This document shows positions 1-5,514 of a DNA stretch of 6,891 nucleotides, in pieces. Below the pieces are notes generated by a model, which was not told where the DNA came from, ran no database searches, and saw only the letters and a program-made list of their open reading frames with translations. Every line of letters starts with the position of its first letter. Position 1 is the stretch's first letter. Made by a program: the position numbers and the translations under genes. The stretch is taken from assembly GCA_938004075.1 (NCBI GenBank), contig CALKWP010000193.1:1-6891 (forward strand), in the 5' to 3' direction. The DNA is from an uncultured Methanomassiliicoccales archaeon. GTDB taxonomy: Archaea > Thermoplasmatota > Thermoplasmata > SG8-5.

Positions 1-45
1 GATGGTGATTCGTGACTGGAGTTCAGACGTGTGCTCTTCCGATCT
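1..45 (+). other. Illumina P7/index/TruSeq read-2 adapter (artefact)
   Basis: Bases 12-45 match the 34-base TruSeq read-2 adapter exactly, from GTGACTGGAG to its end CTTCCGATCT. Bases 1-3 (GAT) fit the last bases of the P7 flow-cell oligo, and bases 4-11 (GGTGATTC) occupy the place of an 8-base i7 index, which would be read as GAATCACC in read-through reads. This is untrimmed library sequence assembled onto the end of the contig. Peptides translated across it, such as the well-known artefacts beginning MVIRDWSSDVCSSDL or containing TGVQTCALPI, are not real. Biological sequence starts at base 46. Confidence 0.98.
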
Positions 46-258
46 GGCAGCGTCGAACTTGGATTCTACAACCACCACACAAGCGTGTTCCCGCAGATGT
101 TGGTTCCAAAAGAATGGGCCGAGCGCCACAAGCCGGAACCCGGCGGCTGGTACGTCGTCTACACCGATGGATACGCCAGCTACAGCCCGGCCAAGGCGTT
201 CGAGGATGGCTACCACGGGTATAATGCCCTTGGAGTTTGCGCGGAAAGCAGCGGCTAG
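46..258 (+). CDS. Phage hypothetical protein, 5' partial
   Basis: The frame is open from base 46, immediately after the adapter, to a TAG at 256-258. It gives 70 residues from GSVELGFYNHH to VCAESSG. The N-terminus is missing: the only upstream start in frame (GTG at 31) lies in adapter sequence. The middle reads GGWYVVYTDGYASYSPAKAF, which looks like the small, soluble, unnamed proteins common in tailed-phage early regions, where a Gly-rich W/Y-V-V-Y-x-DGY segment is followed by SPAKAFE. There is no membrane segment or catalytic motif, and I do not know the function. The next gene begins 22 bases downstream with its own ribosome site, so the two are probably co-transcribed. Confidence 0.75.
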   Translation, partial: GSVELGFYNHHTSVFPQMLVPKEWAERHKPEPGGWYVVYTDGYASYSPAKAFEDGYHGYNALGVCAESSG

Positions 259-280
259 TTAGGTTCGGGGAGGACCGAAA

Positions 281-481
281 ATGATTCTAACCATCGAGGA
301 AGTCAAGGCGGCTCTGCGCGTCGAGATGCCCGAGATTACCGAAGAGCAGATGGCGCGGCTGGAGAAACGGCTACTAGATACCGTTGCCGCGTTGAGCGAA
401 CCGAAGCAACCGCAGGGGGAGACGTTCTTCCGGCGGCTGGACAGACTGACGGGAACCCCGCGACGGCTGCGACAAGAATGA
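281..481 (+). CDS. Small acidic-helical phage protein, unknown function
   Basis: The protein has 66 residues. The ATG at 281 follows GGGGAGG (267-273) with a 7-base spacer, so the start is well supported. Residues 1-38 (ILTIEEVKAALR...EEQMARLEKRLLDTVAAL) are rich in charged heptad-like residues and should form helices, possibly a short coiled coil. The C-terminal part is basic (FFRRLDRLTGTPRRLRQE). It has no cysteines, membrane segment or known motif, and I do not recognise the family. Codon use is GC-rich like its neighbours: 39 of the 60 bases at 421-480 are G or C. The next gene starts 13 bases after its stop. Confidence 0.75.
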   Translation: MILTIEEVKAALRVEMPEITEEQMARLEKRLLDTVAALSEPKQPQGETFFRRLDRLTGTPRRLRQE

Positions 482-494
482 AGGGCGGTGCGTG

Positions 495-662
495 ATGACC
501 TGCCGATGGACCGAAGACGAGGACGGCGTGTGGCACACCGCCTGTGGGCGTACGTGGATTTTAGATAACGAAGGCCCCGCAGAGAACGGCGTGCGCTATT
601 GCTTCTGCTGCGGCAAGCGCGTGGAGGCGGTGAAGTATGAGCCGAAGGAGGATGAATCGTGA
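495..662 (+). CDS. Short zinc-ribbon-like phage protein (55 aa)
   Basis: This gene is easy to miss because it encodes only 55 residues. ATG at 495 opens a frame that closes with TGA at 660-662, overlapping the GTG start of the next gene (659) as GTGA. Cysteines lie at C3, C17, C36, C38 and C39. The pattern C3-RW...T-x-C17-G, then Y-C36-F-C-C39-GK, matches a common phage zinc-ribbon layout in which an N-terminal Cys and a CG are paired with a C-terminal CPYCGK-like knuckle. It probably binds one zinc ion and may contact nucleic acid or protein; the partner is unknown. The ribosome site is weak (GGGCGGTG, 483-490). The start context GGTGCGTGATG is identical to that of the gene starting at 957. 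Confidence 0.72.
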   Translation: MTCRWTEDEDGVWHTACGRTWILDNEGPAENGVRYCFCCGKRVEAVKYEPKEDES

Positions 663-964
663 ACCTGGACCTGCGGAAGATCAGGAAGGCGGCGCTGGAT
701 GCCGATTACAAGTACCACTGCGACAACGGCGGAGCGCCGCTTTGCAGTGACGAGCACGTTAAGGCTCGCAATGAGGCTGTCGGCCTCGCAGCCATCGCGG
801 CGATGATTGAGCAGCATCACGACCATCCCGAGCATGGCACAGTGTGCTCTGTGGCCTGTGCTTTCCTGTGTGCCTGTGGCGACTGTTCGCTTGTGGCTAT
901 GCAGCCCAAGGGCTCTGGCATACCTGGCCCGCAGTGCCCGGCGAGGAGGGTGCGTGATGGCTAA
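659..964 (+). CDS. Cys/His-rich phage protein, unknown function
   Basis: The protein has 101 residues. The GTG start at 659 follows a perfect AAGGAGG (645-651) with a 7-base spacer and overlaps the previous stop. The N-terminal 50 residues are helical and include C21 and C29. The C-terminal half has a dense metal-ligand cluster: H53, H54, H56 and H59, then C63, C67, C71, C73 and C76, with C93 near the end. The spacing is not a standard zinc ribbon, so metal binding is inferred from density only. The last residues (PARRVRDG) are encoded by bases that also serve as the ribosome site of the next gene. The N-terminal half looks most like conserved protein, so the tail may be unconstrained. The family is not recognised. 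Confidence 0.72.
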   Translation: MNLDLRKIRKAALDADYKYHCDNGGAPLCSDEHVKARNEAVGLAAIAAMIEQHHDHPEHGTVCSVACAFLCACGDCSLVAMQPKGSGIPGPQCPARRVRDG

Positions 965-1253
965 GGTCGAGAAGTGTGCGTTGTGCGGGCGAGACGCATA
1001 CAAGGAGGCATGCGCAGAATCATGCCCAATGTACGAAGTAAGGCTGCCATCCGAGGGATTCTGGCCAGCGTGGAACCGCCTCCAACGCGCCATCCGCGGG
1101 AAGGTCTTGGCGAGGGAGTGGATATGCCCGCGTGATCTCGCTCGCGGGCGAATAGCTTATGTGGGCCGAAGCGGGTGCGGTACATGCGAACACTGTCGGG
1201 GCGCTGTGCGCGTCGAAGTCCGCGAGGCGCCGGCGAGGAGGGTGCGGGGATGA
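957..1253 (+). CDS. Cysteine-rich putative zinc-binding phage protein
   Basis: The protein has 98 residues. The chosen start is ATG 957, 7 bases after GAGGAGG (943-949); the frame stays open upstream to a GTG at 807, but that would overlap the preceding gene by about 150 bases. It has eight cysteines: C7-x2-C10, C19-x3-C23, C57 and the knuckle C74-x2-C77-x2-C80. This is enough for two zinc sites, one at each end, with a middle segment rich in W, R and L (residues 35-55). No catalytic motif is visible. The C-terminal PARRVRG mirrors the PARRVRDG end of the upstream protein because both tails are written over the same 17-base repeat that carries the next gene's ribosome site. Its stop overlaps the next start as ATGA. 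Confidence 0.78.
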   Translation: MAKVEKCALCGRDAYKEACAESCPMYEVRLPSEGFWPAWNRLQRAIRGKVLAREWICPRDLARGRIAYVGRSGCGTCEHCRGAVRVEVREAPARRVRG

Positions 1254-1555
1254 CCGAGCAAGAGCGGGAAGTGCTGAGGCTGCTGTGCCAAATTCATTTG
1301 GGACCAGGCCTCGCTAGTGACAAAGATTGGGCCAAGCTTCGCGCCTACGCCGAAGCGCAACCGGAGAAGCAGTCGGCCGCCAAGCGCGCGACGGTGGAGG
1401 AGATTCGAAGGCTGATATTGGAGGAGCTGACGTCCGTCTGCTACAACTGCGGGGATCGAAGTCTACGAATGCAACAGCCATGCGATGCCTGCCGAAACGC
1501 CGCCGATGGATGCTCTAGCGTCGTCGAGCGGATGCGTAAGGAGGGGCGGCTGTGA
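1250..1555 (+). CDS. Helical protein with C-terminal zinc ribbon
   Basis: The protein has 101 residues. ATG 1250 overlaps the previous stop as ATGA and follows GAGGAGGG (1235-1242) with a 7-base spacer; an in-frame ATG at 1175 is rejected because it would overlap the upstream gene. Residues 1-62 are charged and helical (TEQEREVLRLL...KRATVEEIRRLILEEL). Residues 64-88 hold C64-x2-C67-x10-C78-x2-C81 with C88 beyond, a treble-clef or zinc-ribbon-like pattern. A helical domain followed by a zinc knuckle suggests a nucleic-acid or protein-binding accessory factor; the target is unknown. It is the last gene of the GC-rich module, and its final codons hold the strong AAGGAGG of the next gene. Confidence 0.8.
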   Translation: MTEQEREVLRLLCQIHLGPGLASDKDWAKLRAYAEAQPEKQSAAKRATVEEIRRLILEELTSVCYNCGDRSLRMQQPCDACRNAADGCSSVVERMRKEGRL

Positions 1556-1824
1556 TTCATGAGATAGAAGTTGCTAGAATCTTTGGATGTAGTGCATTCT
1601 ATTTCAGCGAAACGCTTGCAACCAGCCTAAGTAGAAATGGTATGATAACACCTGTTTGGTTGGTACGCACTAAATCTGGTGTATACAAAGTTGTGCGTGG
1701 GCGCGGTCGTGTTGGTTGGCACAATACGAATCATATTAAGTATATCAGTGCCATCGTGCTAGATCCACAGGAAGTTAGGCTACTACTCGAGTTGGGCCTG
1801 ATTAAAGATGGAGACTACGCATGA
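1552..1824 (+). CDS. ParB/sulfiredoxin-fold-like small protein (tentative)
   Basis: The protein has 90 residues. GTG 1552 overlaps the previous stop as GTGA and follows AAGGAGG (1538-1544) with a 7-base spacer. The order of segments resembles the ParB N-terminal fold: a helix with TLATSLSRNG (21-30), then MITPVWLV (31-38), then a hairpin GVYKVVRGRGRVGW (43-56) in the position of the ParB Y-x-[IV]-V-x-G-E-R-R loop, then HIKYISAIVL (61-70). The usual GERR is GRGR (50-53) here, so nuclease or CTPase activity is doubtful. No helix-turn-helix follows, so it would be a stand-alone domain like those found beside phage DNA-modifying enzymes. The DNA is much richer in A and T than the gene before it: 25 of the 60 bases at 1621-1680 are G or C. 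The fold is inferred from motif order alone. Confidence 0.78.
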   Translation: MIHEIEVARIFGCSAFYFSETLATSLSRNGMITPVWLVRTKSGVYKVVRGRGRVGWHNTNHIKYISAIVLDPQEVRLLLELGLIKDGDYA

Positions 1825-2876
1825 AGAGAGAATTCCTACAGTTAGCCCATACCTACAAGAATGAAGGGATCGGTGGCTACCTAGTTTCCGAGAAGTTGGA
1901 TGGTATGCGAGCCTTCTGGGATGCTGGGATCTCGCGCGGATTATGGAAGTATGAAGTACCGTACGCAAATACTTTGAAGGATGAACGGTACCTCCAGAAG
2001 CAGAAGGCTACAGGTCTCTGGTCCCGGTACGGTAACGTGATACATGCTCCAGACTGGTTCCTGGATAAGCTGCCGCATATCCCGTTGGATGGCGAAATCT
2101 ATGCGGAAGGTTACCGTCAGGACCTGATGTCTATCATCAAGAAACTTGAGGCCGGGTCTGGTTGGGAGGCTGTACAATACAATGTTTTTGATGTCCCTCC
2201 GATGACTCGCGTGTTTGAAGCTGGCAAAATCAACAATATCAATTTCAAGAAGACCATAGCCTCAACCTGTCTCGATTGGGTCTCGCTCCACTCTGAGCGA
2301 CTCGTCTGGACACCTGGATACTGGACCGGATTCACAACACGACTAGCTGGTCTCCGGAATCGTGCAACTGCCAATGATGTGTGGAAGATCCACGAGCAGA
2401 CTGAATTGCCGATGCAGACTGAGGCTGCAACTGCACAGTTGGAACGGATGCTTGCGGACGTTCTGGCACGTGGTGGTGAAGGTCTGATTGTGCGCTCGCC
2501 ACATGCTCCGTATGAGTGCGGCCGGGTCCACTCGATGCTCAAGGTTAAGGGCTGCTCGGATATGGAGGGAACAGTAATCGGTTATACCGCTGGCCGTGAG
2601 GGGAAGCTACTCGGTCTAATGGGTGCTCTGGTTATCCGATTGGATAATGGAATCGAGCTGGAACTGTCTGGATTCACGGACGAGGAACGAGTCCTGTCCT
2701 CGACGCCATTCATTGATGCTTCTAGTTGGGTGATCGGAAATCCTGGACGGAGGTGTCCAGATACTATTTGGGCGCAACACTTCCCGCGTGGTACACGTGT
2801 GACGTTCACTTACCGTGGACTTTCTAAGGACGGTGTGCCCCAAGAGGCTAGATACTGGAGGAAACATGTCGGCTGA
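1821..2876 (+). CDS. ATP-dependent DNA ligase, T7-like
   Basis: At 351 residues the protein is close to the roughly 360 of T7 ligase. It seals nicks with a 3'-OH and 5'-phosphate through a lysyl-AMP intermediate, most likely joining Okazaki fragments or repaired ends of phage DNA. Covalent nucleotidyltransferase motifs are in order: motif I EKLDGMR (24-30) with K25 as the adenylated lysine, motif Ia SRYGN (68-72), motif III LDGEIY (89-94), IIIa YNVFDVP (120-126), motif IV GEGLIVR (219-225) and motif V LKVK (240-243). Residues from about 248 to 351 form the OB-fold, including EGTVIGYTAGREGK and ELSGFTDEER. All catalytic residues are present, so it should be active. ATG 1821 overlaps the previous stop as ATGA; GGAG (1810-1813) is a modest ribosome site. 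It has no BRCT or zinc-finger domain, which excludes an NAD-dependent LigA. Confidence 0.96.
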   Translation: MKREFLQLAHTYKNEGIGGYLVSEKLDGMRAFWDAGISRGLWKYEVPYANTLKDERYLQKQKATGLWSRYGNVIHAPDWFLDKLPHIPLDGEIYAEGYRQDLMSIIKKLEAGSGWEAVQYNVFDVPPMTRVFEAGKINNINFKKTIASTCLDWVSLHSERLVWTPGYWTGFTTRLAGLRNRATANDVWKIHEQTELPMQTEAATAQLERMLADVLARGGEGLIVRSPHAPYECGRVHSMLKVKGCSDMEGTVIGYTAGREGKLLGLMGALVIRLDNGIELELSGFTDEERVLSSTPFIDASSWVIGNPGRRCPDTIWAQHFPRGTRVTFTYRGLSKDGVPQEARYWRKHVG

Positions 2877-3129
2877 TTTTAGCAGTCTTGAGTTAAGATT
2901 GTTTGAGACGGGTGCCTTACGACGGTTAACAGATGCAAAATATTATTCGCGGGAGTCCCTCAGACGCGAGTATGTTGACGACGAGAAAATCAATGTAGAA
3001 AAAATGATGGCAGATGGGGTTGATATCTATACTGCAATAGCCTGTCTTGTGTTCGATACCAATAATCCTCAACCGATTGAACGGGACGCAGTTAAGTACC
3101 GTTTGTTCCAGCTACTTTACGGAGGGTGA
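2866..3129 (+). CDS. Family A DNA polymerase core fragment (motif A to motif B only)
   Basis: The protein has 87 residues. ATG 2866 lies 4 bases after GGAGG (2857-2861) and overlaps the ligase stop by 11 bases. It starts directly at polymerase motif A: ADFSSLELR (3-11) corresponds to the DYSQIELR of E. coli Pol I, with D4 as the catalytic Asp705 equivalent and E9 as Glu710. Next comes DIYTAIACLVF (53-63), matching DIHxxTAxxVF, and then an O-helix with exact R-x3-K-x3-F-x3-Y-G spacing: R73, K77, F81, Y85, G86. The protein stops at YGG. The 3'-5' exonuclease, the thumb and the HDE motif C with the second catalytic aspartate are absent, and none is encoded elsewhere in the window. A full Pol A polymerase domain is roughly 400 residues. 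It could be one piece of a split polymerase, a repurposed nucleotide- or DNA-binding core, or a remnant. The similarity is read by eye; function is not claimed. Confidence 0.82.
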   Translation: MSADFSSLELRLFETGALRRLTDAKYYSRESLRREYVDDEKINVEKMMADGVDIYTAIACLVFDTNNPQPIERDAVKYRLFQLLYGG

Positions 3130-3130
3130 C

Positions 3131-3466
3131 GTGATCACACGATACGTTGGATGCAAAGACGGTAGCGGATCATACAAGATGATCGTAAATACTCTTGAGT
3201 ACAAGGTTAGTCAGACCTATACGAATGAATATGGGTATCAAAGAATCCATATTCGGTTCGGTGATTACTTGGAGATATATGGCGGCCCTTCTTATTATGG
3301 GATGTTCCAAAAGGATCGTTGTGCCACTTTGGATAAGTTAGTTAGGGCCGCACTGGACAGACAGTGTCTGATTTGTCTGATCCGCGCCGTCATGGATGAC
3401 GGTGTACTGGCCGGTAAGGATGAAATCATCAATGGGATACGCAACTTGTTGAGGATTCATTCATGA
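3131..3466 (+). CDS. Hypothetical phage protein
   Basis: The protein has 111 residues and starts at GTG 3131, one base after the previous stop. The ribosome site CGGAGGG (3120-3126) leaves only a 4-base spacer. Residues 1-55 are predicted mostly beta, with alternating aromatic and polar residues (SYKMIVNTLEYKVSQ, QRIHIRFGDYLEIY), followed by a Gly/Tyr turn GGPSYYGMF. Residues from about 70 to 111 are helical and contain C83 and C86. It does not continue the polymerase: there is no HDE motif and no similarity to the Pol A region after motif B. No family is recognised. Confidence 0.75.
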   Translation: MITRYVGCKDGSGSYKMIVNTLEYKVSQTYTNEYGYQRIHIRFGDYLEIYGGPSYYGMFQKDRCATLDKLVRAALDRQCLICLIRAVMDDGVLAGKDEIINGIRNLLRIHS

Positions 3467-3783
3467 GATGTACACAACTGATGGGGCTACCTCCTGCTGC
3501 CAAAGCATATCTGGAAGAGTATCGAGAGTGGGCCGATACCTTGTGTCCACATTGTGCCAGGGTTATTGATCGGGAGATGGTACCAGCTAAAGTGTATAAA
3601 TCAGCTCGTTCAACTGGTATGTTTGACGATGGTCCGGAGCTCGTTGAGTACAAGTTGCGGGGAGGATTAACAGCGCGGGAAGAAGTTCAGTACGTGGAGT
3701 GGTCATCTGGTCCGATGATCTACCTGCGATTGGTGGTGTCGAATGGGAGGGTGTTTGAACATGCTCGCAGTAATCAGAGTTAG
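3463..3783 (+). CDS. Hypothetical phage protein with single CxxC
   Basis: The protein has 106 residues. ATG 3463 overlaps the previous stop as ATGA; GAGGA (3451-3455) gives a 7-base spacer. The N-terminus (MRCTQLMGLPPAAKAYLEEYREW) is helical, followed by CPHC (C28, C31), which with C3 could form part of a metal site but has no second CxxC pair. The C-terminal half is beta-rich (VQYVEWSSGPMIYLRLVVSNGRVFEHA). There are no membrane segments or catalytic motifs, and I do not recognise it. Its last 23 bases overlap the next gene. Confidence 0.75.
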   Translation: MRCTQLMGLPPAAKAYLEEYREWADTLCPHCARVIDREMVPAKVYKSARSTGMFDDGPELVEYKLRGGLTAREEVQYVEWSSGPMIYLRLVVSNGRVFEHARSNQS

Positions 3784-4024
3784 ATACAACAATAAGTGGA
3801 AATCCCGGAATGTTTGGCGTATTGCTACTTTTATACGTGGTGCTGCGATTGATCGGCATGAGTATTGCAAGCTACAGTGGCAAGGATATAAGATGCCGGT
3901 CTGTACGATTCGTAGGTATGGGCGGTACGATCGACGTATGGAGAATTGGCTTAATGAGATCGCGGACTACTACGCGTCTCATGTTGATGAGTTGAGCAAT
4001 ACGTTCACAGCGAAACTTTACTAG
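3761..4024 (+). CDS. Small basic hypothetical phage protein
   Basis: The protein has 87 residues. ATG 3761 was chosen because GGGAGGG (3745-3751) precedes it by 9 bases; an in-frame ATG at 3743 would add six residues but lies upstream of that site. The N-terminal two thirds is strongly basic and aromatic (VRYNNKWKSRNVWRIATFIRG, then IRRYGRYDRRMENW), while the C-terminus turns acidic and helical (LNEIADYYASHVDEL). The basic face could bind nucleic acid; this rests on charge alone. It ends 11 bases before the nuclease start. Confidence 0.7.
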   Translation: MLAVIRVRYNNKWKSRNVWRIATFIRGAAIDRHEYCKLQWQGYKMPVCTIRRYGRYDRRMENWLNEIADYYASHVDELSNTFTAKLY

Positions 4025-4035
4025 GAGGAAGGCGC

Positions 4036-4962
4036 GTGCGTAAAGTAGAATACGTTAGTCCAACATCGTTGAATGCGTTTTATGAAGATCGTACCGAGTT
4101 CTATCTGCAACGGCTAGCGGATAATCGTCCGCCTAAGTTTGCTCAGACGCAGCCCATGGCTGTTGGTTCGGCCTTCGACGCTTACATTAAATCATATATT
4201 GCGGATGCCTTGGGTATTAAAGAGGAACGGTTCGAGTTCGAGCGTATCTTCGAGGCCCAGGTTGAGGCACAGAATCGTGATTGGGCACGGACAGCTGGTG
4301 CTGACTGCTTCAAACAGTACAAGGAACTTGGGGCGTTGGCTGACCTGATGCATGAACTTAAGGTAGCGCGTCACGTTCCGCGCATGGAGTTCGAGACTCG
4401 TGGTCACGTTAATGGTGTACCGCTCTTGGGTAAGCCGGACTTGTATTTCGTTGTAGATAACGGCGAACCAGTTATCTTGGATTTCAAGGTTAATGGCTAC
4501 TGCTCTAAATCTGCTACATCGCCCCGCAAGGGATATATCATGTCTCGTGGTACATGGGGACGCGGTAACGGTCTGCCGCATCCTGATGCGCATGTCATAC
4601 GTTCGGGTGTACCCTACAATGCTTCGCATAGGATGGAAGAAATCGATACCTTGTGGGCTACTCAGCTCCTGATTTATGCTTGGACTTTGGGAGAGGATAT
4701 CGAGACTCCTGCTATCCTCGGTATCGAGCAACTTTGCTTCAAGGATGGCAAGATGCGTGTTGCCTCGCATCGTTCTAAGGTTGGCGTTGGTTTCGCTCGT
4801 GATACTGCTGCACGGATCGGTCGCATGTGGCAGATTCTTGAGTCCGGGCATATCTTCGATGATATGCCTCGTGCGGAATCGGATGAACGCTGTAAGATGC
4901 TTGACCTGTATCATGCTGGCGTTCAGGATGATTTGTTCAGGAGGCTGACCCGTGATTCTTAG
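4036..4962 (+). CDS. PD-(D/E)XK exonuclease, RecB/Cas4-like
   Basis: The protein has 308 residues. GTG 4036 follows AGGAGG (4023-4028) with a 7-base spacer. Motifs of the RecB-like PD-(D/E)XK superfamily appear in order: the N-terminal SPTSLNAFY (8-16), GSAFDAYI (44-51) where the family often has GxxxH, the catalytic GKPDLY (132-137) with D135, VILDFKV (146-152) with D149 and K151 as the D-x-K pair, and QLLIY (210-214) as the Q-x3-Y motif. Such proteins are metal-dependent DNA exonucleases used by phages for recombination, end resection or host DNA breakdown. The histidine of the first motif is D48 here, a variation seen in some relatives. There is no iron-sulfur cysteine set of the Cas4 type (only four scattered cysteines), so a plain RecB-like phage nuclease is preferred over Cas4. 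With the ligase it forms a DNA-processing module. Confidence 0.9.
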   Translation: MRKVEYVSPTSLNAFYEDRTEFYLQRLADNRPPKFAQTQPMAVGSAFDAYIKSYIADALGIKEERFEFERIFEAQVEAQNRDWARTAGADCFKQYKELGALADLMHELKVARHVPRMEFETRGHVNGVPLLGKPDLYFVVDNGEPVILDFKVNGYCSKSATSPRKGYIMSRGTWGRGNGLPHPDAHVIRSGVPYNASHRMEEIDTLWATQLLIYAWTLGEDIETPAILGIEQLCFKDGKMRVASHRSKVGVGFARDTAARIGRMWQILESGHIFDDMPRAESDERCKMLDLYHAGVQDDLFRRLTRDS

Positions 4963-5239
4963 CACGCGAACTTTCAATAGGACAGTATCGTTTAACGTCT
5001 TGCGTACTTGGCTTGAATCGGTCAAGAAAGACTATCGTGATCTCGCTTTCGATTTCCATGAATATCCTATTGTGCATATCGTGGGGGAACCGATACGTAG
5101 CGAGGTTGCAACGATAACGCACGAAACGACTCTAGACGAAATGATCTTTTGGATACAGACCGCCCGTGAACGGGGGTATTATAATATAAGAGTAGTACCT
5201 GGAGATAAGCGCATCGTGATTACGGGAGAGAGGATATGA
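4952..5239 (+). CDS. Hypothetical phage protein
   Basis: The protein has 95 residues. GTG 4952 overlaps the nuclease stop by 11 bases and follows AGGAGG (4939-4944) with a 7-base spacer. An N-terminal helix (VLRTWLESVKKDYRDL) leads into an alternating beta/alpha pattern (PIVHIVGE, then TLDEMIFWIQTARERGYYNIRVV, then KRIVITGERI). This suggests a compact alpha/beta fold, but no family is recognised. There are no cysteines and no membrane segment. Its end overlaps the next start as ATGA, a sign of translational coupling. Confidence 0.75.
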   Translation: MILSTRTFNRTVSFNVLRTWLESVKKDYRDLAFDFHEYPIVHIVGEPIRSEVATITHETTLDEMIFWIQTARERGYYNIRVVPGDKRIVITGERI

Positions 5240-5514
5240 GGAAGGAAGTGAGACGGCACATCGCTTATATTGATGAGCGCGACATACCGATTGGGGATCT
5301 CATTTTGCTACTTAAGAAGCATCAAGAAGAGGCTATCGGGTATAAGGATATTACCTGTACTGTCGGAGATGATTGGGGTGTTTGGTGCATCGAGATTGAG
5401 GGTAGACGATTAGAGTCTGATTCCGAATATGCAGAGAGGCTCAGCAATGAAGAGGATGCAATCAAGCGACGTAGAGAACAGTATGAGGCGTTGAAGGAGG
5501 AGTTTGGGCCATGA
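5236..5514 (+). CDS. Hypothetical phage protein with C-terminal coiled coil
   Basis: The protein has 92 residues. ATG 5236 overlaps the previous stop as ATGA, and GGGAG (5224-5228) gives a 7-base spacer. Residues 1-60 mix helix and strand (DLILLLKKHQEEA, ITCTVGDDWGVWCIEIEGRRL). Residues 62-90 (DSEYAERLSNEEDAIKRRREQY and on to the end) are a highly charged helix likely to form a coiled coil. The sequence E-G-R-x-L-E-x-D-x-E-Y-A-x-R-L before a charged helix is a layout I associate with small phage and enterobacterial accessory proteins of unknown role. It may oligomerise; no activity is inferred. Confidence 0.78.
   Translation: MRKEVRRHIAYIDERDIPIGDLILLLKKHQEEAIGYKDITCTVGDDWGVWCIEIEGRRLESDSEYAERLSNEEDAIKRRREQYEALKEEFGP

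Noticed and set aside
2..262. Open frames starting at 2 and 12, encoding 86 and 70 residues
   Set aside because: Their N-termini are translations of the sequencing adapter and their remaining parts are out of frame with the better-supported coding frame that ends at 258.
807..956. N-terminal extension of the Cys-rich gene starting at 957
   Set aside because: It would overlap the preceding gene by about 150 bases and bypass the strong GAGGAGG site that precedes ATG 957.
2117..2542. 141-codon minus-strand open frame
   Set aside because: It is fully antisense to the DNA ligase, whose motifs are complete; no domain is visible.
3127..4035. Group I intron or frameshift interrupting the polymerase at motif B, a known intron-rich site
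   Set aside because: The downstream sequence is filled with overlapping genes with their own ribosome sites; none of the three frames shows the post-motif B Pol A region or HDE up to the end of the window, so no second exon is present here.
4192..5025. 277-codon open frame on the minus strand
   Set aside because: It lies antisense to the nuclease gene with its intact catalytic motifs, has no recognisable domains, and runs against an otherwise one-way operon. It is a shadow of codon use, though unusually long.
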